This document shows, piece after piece, positions 18,201 through 24,966 of a stretch of 55,310 nt of DNA. This DNA comes from RGIG4079 sp045596365 (GTDB taxonomy: Bacteria > Bacteroidota > Bacteroidia > Bacteroidales > Muribaculaceae): NCBI GenBank assembly GCA_045596365.1, contig JAZOCE010000004.1, positions 1 through 55,310 on the forward strand, given 5' to 3'. Made by a program: the position numbers and the translations under genes. How positions within the stretch are numbered: position 1 is the stretch's first letter; the number at the start of each line of letters is the position of its first letter. Below the pieces are notes generated by a model. It did no database searches, was not told the origin of the DNA, and saw nothing but the letters and a program-made list of their open reading frames with translations.

Positions 18201-20004
18201 TCCAACAGGAGAAGGGGAAGAAATCCCTGAATCAGATCTTGGTGGTGGAGGTATTGCCCCAATGGCAAATAAAAATGCCTTGAATGAAGAGCAATTAAAA
18301 GCGTTAGAAGGTCTGATTACGCCATCTCTCAAACCATTGGAAACAGCACCAACAAGTCTTGATGCTCCTACTGATTTTGAGTATAACAATATTTTGTATT
18401 ATCCTGCAGTAGAAGGATCTCAAACTCTTACTTATGGAACAGGTAACACCTATGGTGAATATAAGGCGGCCACACACTATGTCGCTCCTGCCGATGGATT
18501 TAATATCTCACATGTGTATATTGCTACAACGTTGACTAATCCTTCTGATGGTAGCAAGATATCAAATGCTGATGTTAAAGTAGAAATTATTGCAGGAAAT
18601 GACTATGAAAATGGAGTAGTAATAGGCAAAGGTGTTACTCACATTGATGAAATGGAAGGTGCTCGTTTTGTAATACTTGCTCTTGATCGTGCAGTTTACT
18701 TGAACCCTGGTCAAGAATTCTATGTGAGAGTTTCTTATCCTATTGGTGTTGAATGGCCTGCATATTTATCTTATAAACAAGATGCAGTAGTTGATAATAG
18801 ATATATGGGTTATGTAGAAGGCTATGGATGGTTTGACATTGCAGCGATGTTTAAAAATCAATATGGCTCTCTTGGTTATATCATGTCTTGTCTTGAAACA
18901 GTCCCTGGTGCACCATGGGTTAAGATATTGAATGCTGATTCTGATAAAACGGGAACTCTTGAGCCGGAAGCATCTATTGACTTGAATTTTGAAATTAATG
19001 CAGCTAATGCTCCTCTTGAAAAAGGAAACAAGGCCGTTCTTGTCGTTAAGAGCAATGACCCATCGCAACCTGTTATTAACTTCCCGATTTATCTTGATAA
19101 TAATGCTGCTCCTGAAATTACAGCTCCTTCTCAAATTGTTTATGCTAAAGAAGCAGAAACAACACGTGTTGAAGTAGTAGTTAAGGACGTTGAGAACGAT
19201 GACTTCGCTATTCGTCTTGATGACTCAGGTAATATGTCTAAGATTCAGAGTGTAACAGCAATCAATGGCAATCAAGCTGAAATTACAATTGACGGAAACA
19301 ATGTTTCGGTTAAGAATGCAGCTGAAGGAGTTAAGATGATTGTTGGCATTACTCCTGAGTATGAAACTGCCGGAGAATACACATTTACAGTTACTGCTAC
19401 TGATACTTGTACTTTGGAAAGACAAGCAACAGTAAACTATGTAGTAGAGCACACCAACCGCGCTCCTGAAGCATCAACTATCGCTAATATCTCTATCGTT
19501 GAAGGTAGCTCTTCAAATGTAATCAAATTTGCCGATTACTTTACCGATCCCGATGGAGATGAAATGACCTACTCATTGATATTTACTGCCGATGACATTG
19601 TTACAGCCTATACAACTGAAACAGGTGTTATCTTCTATGGAGAAACTGTGGGTAGTGTTTATGTAGCGATTATTGCAACAGATGTAAATGGTGCTGAAAC
19701 TGCTACATATTTTGAAATTTCGGTTACAGAACTTTCAGGTATTGAAAACATATCAATCAATGCTGAAGTGGGAGTGTATCCAAATCCTGTAGTTGAAACG
19801 CTTTATGTTACTTGTGGATTCGATAGTGACAATGTTAATTATAGTATTTATAGCGAAAATGGTGCTGTTGTTTATAGTTCGACTTGTACATCTGTTCAAG
19901 GAGAAGCTAAGACAATCAATGTTTCTAACCTCGCTGATGGTCTCTACATTCTAAAAGTAACGGCTAATGGTGGTGTGGCGACATATCCTATAGTTAAACA
20001 ATAA
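12214..20004 (+). CDS. Giant secreted subtilisin-like (S8) protease with T9SS sorting domain
   Basis: 2596 residues. Signal peptide 1-23. The S8 domain spans about 154-490 with an intact triad: D203 (VAIIDGGIDYTHEDL), H258 (HGTHVAG) and S437 (GTSMATPH). Residues 24-150 are probably a propeptide. A fibronectin III domain follows (about 505-612), then repeated beta-sandwich modules. At least two nidogen-like modules contain EFPFYGxxY (near 1151 and 1596), with ASH/Hydin-type domains between them (VDFGQVFRTSVAKKAVTVKNTG). A cadherin-like region starts near 2416 (NRAPEASTIANISIVEG). The end (about 2520-2596: GVYPNPVVETLYV to LADGLYILKV) is a T9SS sorting domain, so it should be exported by T9SS and anchored or released. 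Extracellular protein degradation, for example of host or dietary protein, is inference. No frameshift seen. Own promoter and terminator. Confidence 0.9.
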   Translation: MQKFSRFLLLLVVVLTCGIFAQAESLNPRKGVIRVKLQEQVATKLGTKAHFATKGMMSTGINALDVASQKVKATSIRRVFPYSPKYESQMALYGLDRWYEVSFDESVNPIEAKAIFGRTAGVQVATCKVPMVLKENGTFKTVSPLSTEVRPSTMPFNDPRLSNQWHYNNTGALSGSKVGADINLFKAWETTTGSKDVIVAIIDGGIDYTHEDLAGNFYYNSAEQNGATGVDDDQNGYVDDIYGWNFCTNTKDVYPHAHGTHVAGTVAAVNNNGIGVCGVAGGNGTAGTGVSLLSVQVFDSRSGSGEGDFAAAIVYAANNGAAIANCSWGWATSDYYEEDVLDAIDYFIGMNRSANLTGGVMFFATGNDGATGNFYPACYEPVVAVGSMTNDYTVASYSNYGSWVDIVAPGGLLDYGNAGGVLSTLPNNEYGYNEGTSMATPHVTGIAALVVSQHGSQTMPAETIRQQIITSVNDLYAHNEGKEGLHGAGYIDAAKALQMNPNGETPDAVASFTALPAQDNITIEWVIPNSTTGNVNHHVLYYSTDEFTAESDLTTLEKAIIDTKFLASGDTHSYELVGLKPLTTYYLAMTAVDRWGNASALSPIVSATTNAGPKMTVDKTSLTMTIDAASSLVGTTVFNIGNDDEGLLKWEGKIATKSATIATKSITKPVAGLNGMLKSRIGATPYAANEKLSTDDYIKSDYPVKFSYYKEYWASIGESDKSLPNSQAQWFYVDKNEYPNGFNLTNVEVGSTYGQDPVMQIYSGSGAISAANLLAEVTPSYFYNGMQITLTEQLYFAPGESFWVVVHFPAESNQENYPLGLANADATYGSYSYMSNDMGKTWLPLVDALKGSPYEVMGSEVSWAITAISKNPAWDQVFSLSPSEGTVKYGETQAVNMVNDGQKLVNGTYRFNVSFTTNESEKNSIVVPVTVTVKNNNPEMTPVKVVNFGSLLVGETKTIDVEVFNEGFGHFGDKYGQLNSSNCAVSSEHYSINTNDLYTGFPARASSVVPLTYAPKSAGSHTGTVTFTSVNGVEFRITMQGVATDPAKISIEPDTVAVGNLDVDSDAITKEFSIKNEGNYPLEYVFPKFSDRKLEISSSKSSHKYGYSSLTNLNGATDFAYDGNPALLDATDVTSTFTDDVKCTGAINLGFEFPFYGKTYSQIYINSLGGISFSIGELSYFPPLTESSESLKGIGYISAYGHQLQFGPNSKVSYAKQDGKFVVSYSNVLAVKYDVETSPISFHIALSANGDIEIFYDDYERLDDMGNSLLFQEGSTLFCGIKDPEGNDPLVVTSADVADYWGNNDDPAGDVYAQFKAQSSIKFEAPAAYFVTNIAPAYGIVNPGESATLIATIKGNETMYSGETINRLVVESNDPANATSYVTFNANIVGANLLPVAAVESESVDFGQVFRTSVAKKAVTVKNTGKSAFDVTAIAIANAKFTTDIATPFAIEAGMSKDIIVTLPTVNEGVVADEMTITTAVGGLNVQLAGEVIGCPGIELSFTEITETVESGDTLTKELIIKNTGDENLVYSIVPGSFTTVTDNNIDNAKVSYVYNSATDDSNVKFEWVDIETTGLGERNAFSYYNTHDYVAVELPFEFPFYGEKYNKMYIYNTGFVSFTERNDEKIWPEPPADFPKGSVYTNIIAPYWGMHTMDTNTTAGTYHYMTENEIIVSWMEYGNTMNMGVCFQLIMKKDGSYKFQYKGLGEYAIIYDTFGLAGASSEGGEESIIIPDRLIQFNNAVQFYPVVESTIAAGENKTVVVDVETNKMAGKYTDAVKISTNVPANEKIEIPVNLTVTGIAKPVFPTDTIVEEHVAGYVDMSGPLASMGAGSYDLIVKIGNDGKAAFTITNMMIYCDVFTPYPEYPDYTMPVFQYIGYYGMQYDYWGDPMGMAWGVYYGGSFEVGADGTEIAIPVSYEVASMIGEYKGKLILSVEGLENLSTIEIPFKVLTTDVPYAYLDKPEIRVENAAPNYVGTETVKLANMGAYKLTYELRLDPTGEGEEIPESDLGGGGIAPMANKNALNEEQLKALEGLITPSLKPLETAPTSLDAPTDFEYNNILYYPAVEGSQTLTYGTGNTYGEYKAATHYVAPADGFNISHVYIATTLTNPSDGSKISNADVKVEIIAGNDYENGVVIGKGVTHIDEMEGARFVILALDRAVYLNPGQEFYVRVSYPIGVEWPAYLSYKQDAVVDNRYMGYVEGYGWFDIAAMFKNQYGSLGYIMSCLETVPGAPWVKILNADSDKTGTLEPEASIDLNFEINAANAPLEKGNKAVLVVKSNDPSQPVINFPIYLDNNAAPEITAPSQIVYAKEAETTRVEVVVKDVENDDFAIRLDDSGNMSKIQSVTAINGNQAEITIDGNNVSVKNAAEGVKMIVGITPEYETAGEYTFTVTATDTCTLERQATVNYVVEHTNRAPEASTIANISIVEGSSSNVIKFADYFTDPDGDEMTYSLIFTADDIVTAYTTETGVIFYGETVGSVYVAIIATDVNGAETATYFEISVTELSGIENISINAEVGVYPNPVVETLYVTCGFDSDNVNYSIYSENGAVVYSSTCTSVQGEAKTINVSNLADGLYILKVTANGGVATYPIVKQ

Positions 20005-20043
20005 CACTGGACTCTTAAACGGAGAATTTATCTCGTTTGTAAT

Positions 20044-20085
20044 GAAGTCGGGACGGTTGTTTTTAGCCGCCCCGACTTTCTTTTT
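20044..20085 (+). terminator. Rho-independent terminator after subtilisin-like gene
   Basis: Stem AAGTCGGG (20045-20052)/CCCGACTT (20071-20078), extended inward by CGG/CCG after one mismatch, followed by TCTTTTT. Confidence 0.8.
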
Positions 20086-20105
20086 ATGAATTTAAGTACC
20101 AAGCA

Positions 20106-20137
20106 TTGTGCATTGTAAATTAAAAGAGTTATCTTTG
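20106..20137 (+). promoter_or_regulatory. Promoter of the BspA-like gene
   Basis: TTG (20106-20108), 21-nt spacer, TATCTTTG (20130-20137). The start codon follows 28 nt later. Confidence 0.7.
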
Positions 20138-20164
20138 CATATTAATAGTTAAATTATCAGTACT

Positions 20165-21661
20165 ATGCGCAGAAAAATAGGTCTAATATTATCTATATTC
20201 TCATTGGGAATTGTTGCAAATGCAACAGATATAACGGTTCAAGCAGGTGGTCTTGCTGAGGCTGTTGCCGATGACATTACAGCAACAACATTGACTGTAA
20301 CGGGAGAGATAAATGCCGGAGATATTGTTTTTATTGCGGAGAAGATGACCGAGTTGACATCTCTTGATTTGTCAGGAACGAAAATAGTGGCATATTCAGG
20401 GGACCCCATTATTACAGGAAGGAAAGAGTATGCTGAAAACACTCTCCCTGCCCATTCATTAATGGGGACAAAAATCTCGAGCATAGTATTGCCTTCGGGT
20501 CTTGTTGAAATAGGAGAAGCTGCTCTATCATCAACCCCCATTGCATCAATTACAATTCCCGAAACGGTAACAACTATTGGACAAGGGGCGTTTAGCAATT
20601 GCGACGAACTTGTTTCGATTGAATTGCCTGCATCAGTTACATCAGTGGCTTCTCATGCGTTTCTTGATTGTGATAAATTGGCAACTGTAAAATGTGGCGC
20701 GGGTATTACAACTATTTCACAATCAATGTTTGCTCGCTGCAAATCCCTTTCTGATGTTACGCTGTCAGACAATGTGAATGTTATTGAGTTAAAGGCATTT
20801 TCAGGGTGTAGCAATCTTGCAAATATGGTGTTTCCTGCAAAATTGACAAAAATAGGAGATGAAGCATTTCAACAAACCGGTTTGATTGAGGCAAATCTGA
20901 GTTTGTGTGAAAATCTGACAGAGATAGGAGAATGGGCATTTTCTCGATGTGCGTCATTGCAAAAAGTAGTGTTGAATGATAACGTTTCTTCAATAGGCGA
21001 GGGCGCATTTTTTGACAATGCTCAGTTGACAGAATTTAACGTGCCAGCATCATGTACTTCAATCAGTGACTACATGATGAAAGGAAATGCCAATGTGGTT
21101 GCAGAAAAGTTATTGCATGCCGGAGTTGCAGAAATCGGTGATTATTCACTCATGGGAATGAATAACGTTTCAACATTTACACTCCCTGCATCAGTAATGG
21201 CGATAGGCAATAATGCATTTGAAGGTTGGACTGCATTGAAAGAACTAAACGTTGTTGATCACATTGATGTCCCTCAACTTGGAGAGACTGTATGGCAAGG
21301 AGTAGACCAATCATTGGCAACGTTGACTGTTTCAAATGCAACGATGTTTGATGCTTTCTCAGCAGCTGATCAATGGAGCGAATTCAATATACAAATTGCT
21401 GACTTGACAGGTGTTTTAGACGAAGAACTATTTCTTGGTCGTGTTGATGCCTACTTTGTGGGTAATAATTTTGTGGTTAAAGCATCATCGGAGATTGTAG
21501 ATATGCACATTTATGATTCATCGGGACGTCAATATTTAAATATTGCTCCAAAAATCAATGAATTGACGATAGATGCATCGGCATGGGATTGCAACATTTA
21601 TATTGCAAAAATTGTGCTTGTTTCAGGAGAAACAGCAACAATGAAAATCGCTCGTCGCTAA
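20165..21661 (+). CDS. BspA-type leucine-rich-repeat surface protein with T9SS-like tail
   Basis: 498 residues. Signal peptide 1-20 (IGLILSIFSLGIVANA). From about residue 65 to 380 there are consecutive LRR_5 (BspA/Treponema pallidum type) repeats, recognisable by IxxIxxxAFxxCxxLxxVxLP spacing, for example ITIPETVTTIGQGAFSNCDE and VVLNDNVSSIGEGAFFDNAQ. The last 70 residues (AYFVGNNFVVKASSEIVDMHIYDSSGRQ) form a sorting-like beta domain. BspA-family proteins are surface adhesins that bind host or other bacterial proteins; the ligand here is unknown. It is preceded by its own promoter, and trmB begins 31 nt after the stop. Confidence 0.85.
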   Translation: MRRKIGLILSIFSLGIVANATDITVQAGGLAEAVADDITATTLTVTGEINAGDIVFIAEKMTELTSLDLSGTKIVAYSGDPIITGRKEYAENTLPAHSLMGTKISSIVLPSGLVEIGEAALSSTPIASITIPETVTTIGQGAFSNCDELVSIELPASVTSVASHAFLDCDKLATVKCGAGITTISQSMFARCKSLSDVTLSDNVNVIELKAFSGCSNLANMVFPAKLTKIGDEAFQQTGLIEANLSLCENLTEIGEWAFSRCASLQKVVLNDNVSSIGEGAFFDNAQLTEFNVPASCTSISDYMMKGNANVVAEKLLHAGVAEIGDYSLMGMNNVSTFTLPASVMAIGNNAFEGWTALKELNVVDHIDVPQLGETVWQGVDQSLATLTVSNATMFDAFSAADQWSEFNIQIADLTGVLDEELFLGRVDAYFVGNNFVVKASSEIVDMHIYDSSGRQYLNIAPKINELTIDASAWDCNIYIAKIVLVSGETATMKIARR

Positions 21662-21692
21662 TGAGTGATGGCGACTCTTGATTAAGATCGTT

Positions 21693-22475
21693 ATGGGAAA
21701 AAATAAACTTAAAAAATTCAAGGATATGGAAACCATGGAATGTGTGTTTCAATATCCTTTTGCGATATTAAAAGAAAATGGATTTCCATTGCGTGGCAAG
21801 TGGAATGAAGAGTATTTCAAAAATGACAATCCCATTGTTCTTGAATTAGGATGTGGGAAGGGGGAATATGCTGTTGGTCTTGCTGAAAAATTCCTCGATA
21901 AAAATTTTATCGGGATCGATATTAAAGGCGCTCGCATGTGGACCGGTGCAGGTCAGGCAACAAAGAAGGGGATGAAGAATGTTGCTTTCCTTCGCACAAA
22001 TATCGAATTGCTTCCACATTTTTTTGCGGAAAATGAAATTGCGGAAATATGGATTACATTCCCCGATCCTCAGATGAAAAAAGTGCGCAAGCGTCTGACA
22101 TCAACACGTTTTTTGGAACTTTATCGTCAAGTGCTTGTTGCCGATGGCCTTGTCCATCTGAAGACTGACAGCCCATTTTTATATACCTATACTCATTTGA
22201 TGGCACAACACAACAAGTTGGTAACCCCTATTAATACCGATGATTTGTATCATTCTGATGTAGTTACCGATATCCTTGAGATACGCACATTTTATGAACA
22301 ACAATGGATCGATCGCGGATTGACAATTAAATACATCAACCTCATTCTCGATCAAACTACTGAATTGACAGAGCCGGAGGTTGAAATCGAATTTGATACA
22401 TATCGCAGTTTTTCTCGTGGGGAAATTCAATGCCCCGAATTGTGTAACCCAAAAGTTACAATTAAGAATAATTAA
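21693..22475 (+). CDS. trmB: tRNA (guanine-N7-)-methyltransferase TrmB
   Basis: 260 residues from ATG 21693 (MGKNKLKKFKDMETM). A TTG five codons upstream is in frame but unlikely. TrmB methylates N7 of G46 in the variable loop of tRNAs with S-adenosylmethionine. SAM motif LELGCGKGEYAVGLA and the family's IWITFPDPQMKKVRKRLTS segment are both complete, as is HLKTDSPFLY. The N-terminal MGKNKLKKF is the usual Bacteroidetes TrmB start. It is followed after 2 nt by mrp. Confidence 0.93.
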   Translation: MGKNKLKKFKDMETMECVFQYPFAILKENGFPLRGKWNEEYFKNDNPIVLELGCGKGEYAVGLAEKFLDKNFIGIDIKGARMWTGAGQATKKGMKNVAFLRTNIELLPHFFAENEIAEIWITFPDPQMKKVRKRLTSTRFLELYRQVLVADGLVHLKTDSPFLYTYTHLMAQHNKLVTPINTDDLYHSDVVTDILEIRTFYEQQWIDRGLTIKYINLILDQTTELTEPEVEIEFDTYRSFSRGEIQCPELCNPKVTIKNN

Positions 22476-22477
22476 AC

Positions 22478-23584
22478 ATGGAAAGATTATATCCTGCACT
22501 AATAACTGATGCGTTGCGCAATGTGCGCTATCCAGGCAATGGAAAAAACCTTGTCGAACTTGAAATGATTGAGGATGACATACGCATCGATGGTAACAAA
22601 GTAACCTTCTCTTTGATTTTTGAGAAACCAACAGATCCGTTTATAAAATCGGTGGTAAAAGCTGCTGAGACAGCAATATTGACTTATGTTTCTCCTGAGG
22701 TTGATATTAAAGGGAACATTGCGGTTAAAACACGTCGTCCTTTACCTGAAAAACCGGCAAATCCGCTTCCCGGAGTAAAAAACATCATCGGTGTGTCATC
22801 GGGGAAAGGAGGTGTTGGTAAATCAACAGTTGCCAGCAACCTCGCAGTAGCTCTTGTTCGCGAAGGCTACAAAGTGGGATTGCTTGATGCTGATATTTTC
22901 GGGCCATCGGTGCCTAAAATGTTTGGCGTAGAAGATGAACAATTATTCATGCACAATGTTGATGGTAGAGACTTGATTATCCCCATTGAAAAATATGGAG
23001 TAAAACTACTTTCAATAGGTTTCGTCGTTGATAAAAACAGTCCTGTATTGTGGCGTGGAGGTATGGCGTCAAATGCACTCAAGCAGCTCATTACCGATGC
23101 CGATTGGGGTGAACTTGATTATTTCTTGATAGATATGCCTCCCGGTACAAGCGATATTCACCTCACATTGGTACAAACACTTGGTATAACAGGCGTTGTT
23201 ATTGTCAGCACTCCACAGGAGGTGGCTCTTGCCGATGCTCGCAAGGGTATCGCAATGTTTATGGGTGATAAGGTAAATGTTCCCATCCTTGGACTTGTTG
23301 AAAATATGGCATGGTTTACTCCGGAATTACATCCTGAAGAAAAATACTATATCTTTGGACGTGAAGGTGGAGTGAAACTTGCAGAAGAGATGAATGTTAA
23401 GCTCTTGGCTCAGATTCCTGTAGTTGGCTCAATATGTGAGGGTGGCGATGCCGGCTCTCCCATTGCTACTGAAGATAGCATTACATCACATTCATTTATA
23501 CATCTTGCACATGAGGTTATTGATGCAGTAAACAAGCGTAATAACGATCTACCTCCTACTGCAAAAGTTGAAATGAATCATTAA
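22478..23584 (+). CDS. mrp: Mrp/NBP35-type iron-sulfur carrier P-loop ATPase
   Basis: 368 residues. Residues 1-85 are a MIP18-family (DUF59) domain. The deviant Walker A GKGGVGKS is at 109-116, followed by LDADIFGPSVPKMFG, WRGGMASNALKQ and DMPPGTSDIHLTLVQ, all diagnostic for Mrp/ApbC. These proteins bind and transfer 4Fe-4S clusters to apo-proteins as dimers. Odd point: the CxxC usually found just after VENM in E. coli-type Mrp is missing. Here VENMAWFTPELHPEEKYYIFG has no cysteine, which from memory is the common Bacteroidetes form. Cluster ligation, if retained, must differ. It is in a tight run with trmB upstream and an esterase 11 nt downstream. Confidence 0.88.
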   Translation: MERLYPALITDALRNVRYPGNGKNLVELEMIEDDIRIDGNKVTFSLIFEKPTDPFIKSVVKAAETAILTYVSPEVDIKGNIAVKTRRPLPEKPANPLPGVKNIIGVSSGKGGVGKSTVASNLAVALVREGYKVGLLDADIFGPSVPKMFGVEDEQLFMHNVDGRDLIIPIEKYGVKLLSIGFVVDKNSPVLWRGGMASNALKQLITDADWGELDYFLIDMPPGTSDIHLTLVQTLGITGVVIVSTPQEVALADARKGIAMFMGDKVNVPILGLVENMAWFTPELHPEEKYYIFGREGGVKLAEEMNVKLLAQIPVVGSICEGGDAGSPIATEDSITSHSFIHLAHEVIDAVNKRNNDLPPTAKVEMNH

Positions 23585-23595
23585 AAGTTATTGAG

Positions 23596-24531
23596 ATGAG
23601 AAAATGGATTTTAACCACATTGTTGCTTTGTATTGTCCCCATTCTGTTTTTTACATTGAAGAATGAGGATATCATAGTGAAACCTTCTCCATTGAAGGTG
23701 TCTTCAGGAGACTTGTGGCACATTGATTTGTTTTCTCCGGAAATGAACGAAACTATAAAAGTAGATGTGTGGACTCCGGAGCGGTACACAATCAACAAAG
23801 ACTATCCTGTGATATATATGCACGATGGTCAAAATCTCTTTGATGCAACGTCGACATGGAATCGTCAGGCTTGGGAAATAGACTCAGTTGCAGGAATATT
23901 GATGCGTGATAGTATCATCCCTCCTGCTATAGTTGTAGGAATATATAGTACTGACACGACGCGCCTTGGGGATTTGATGCCCGAAAAACCATTACAATAT
24001 CTCCAAAACGACACAATTAAGAATTTTATCGACATGATGTGTCGTGGAAACTATCGTGCCGATGAATACGTGGCATTTATTGTAAACACTCTCAAACCGG
24101 TGATTGATAAAAATTTTTCAACCGATACAGCTCTCATCTCAACAAGTATCATGGGTTCAAGCATGGGCGGATTAATCTCAATTTATGGGATGTGTGAATA
24201 TCCTCATGTGTTTGGATCTGCGGCTTGTTTGTCAACACACTGGACCGGGGCGTTGGGCGGAAATGAGGATTTTCCGGGGGCTATGCGTCGTTACTTGACA
24301 GAGAAATTACCTCAAGACACAATCCATCGTTTATACATGGATAACGGTGATTGTCCTTATGACTCGGTATATACTCCTTATTTTTTAGAAATGGTTGCGC
24401 TTGCTGATTCATTAGGGTACAAAGATGAACGATTGAAATCGGCAATATATAAAGGTCATGCCCACAATGAAAAGTCATGGTCTAAACGAGTGGAAATTCC
24501 ATTAACATTCCTTCTTAATAACGAAAAATAG
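23596..24531 (+). CDS. Exported/membrane-anchored alpha/beta hydrolase (esterase D/PF00756 type)
   Basis: 311 residues with one N-terminal hydrophobic segment (about 4-21, ILTTLLLCIVPILFF), so it is periplasmic and perhaps anchored. The fold matches the putative esterase family (esterase D, Fes-like): YMHDGQNLFD (75-83), nucleophile elbow GSSMGG with S189, and a late GHAHNEKSW supplying the catalytic histidine. The substrate is unknown; relatives include S-formylglutathione hydrolase, siderophore esterases and feruloyl esterases. It is embedded in a housekeeping gene run (mrp upstream, aroQ 9 nt downstream), which gives no clue to substrate. Confidence 0.82.
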   Translation: MRKWILTTLLLCIVPILFFTLKNEDIIVKPSPLKVSSGDLWHIDLFSPEMNETIKVDVWTPERYTINKDYPVIYMHDGQNLFDATSTWNRQAWEIDSVAGILMRDSIIPPAIVVGIYSTDTTRLGDLMPEKPLQYLQNDTIKNFIDMMCRGNYRADEYVAFIVNTLKPVIDKNFSTDTALISTSIMGSSMGGLISIYGMCEYPHVFGSAACLSTHWTGALGGNEDFPGAMRRYLTEKLPQDTIHRLYMDNGDCPYDSVYTPYFLEMVALADSLGYKDERLKSAIYKGHAHNEKSWSKRVEIPLTFLLNNEK

Positions 24532-24540
24532 TAAATCAAT

Positions 24541-24966
24541 ATGAAAATACTGATAATTAACGGACCAAATCTCAATTTGCTCGGACGTCGCGAGCCTGGT
24601 ATTTATGGCAATAATACAATGGCAAGTTGTCTTGATGCTTTGCGTCAACAATATTCCAATATTGAGATTGAATATTTTCAGAGCAATCACGAAGGAGCTA
24701 TAATTGACAGGCTGCACGAAGTGGGATTTGATGAATCTTATGCCGGAGTGGTACTGAATGCAGGGGCATATACTCACACCTCTCTTGCTATTGCCGATGC
24801 AATTGCTGCAATTAATTTATCGGTTATAGAGGTACACATCTCAAATGTTCATGCGCGTGAAGCAGTACGTCATCATTCAATGATAAGTGGTGTGTGTAAA
24901 GGTGTGATTGCCGGGTTTGGTCTTGATAGTTATCGCCTTGCAGTAGAGGCATTATCTGCAAAATAA
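24541..24966 (+). CDS. aroQ: 3-dehydroquinate dehydratase, type II
   Basis: 141 residues, a usual type II length. It converts 3-dehydroquinate to 3-dehydroshikimate in the shikimate pathway. NGPNLNLLGRREPGIYG (8-23) contains the catalytic tyrosine (Y22) and lid arginine. NAGAYTHTSLAIADAI and VIEVHISNVHARE (H99 as catalytic base) complete the site. The stop TAA overlaps the ATG of the next gene (TAATG), so the two are translationally coupled. Confidence 0.95.
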   Translation: MKILIINGPNLNLLGRREPGIYGNNTMASCLDALRQQYSNIEIEYFQSNHEGAIIDRLHEVGFDESYAGVVLNAGAYTHTSLAIADAIAAINLSVIEVHISNVHAREAVRHHSMISGVCKGVIAGFGLDSYRLAVEALSAK

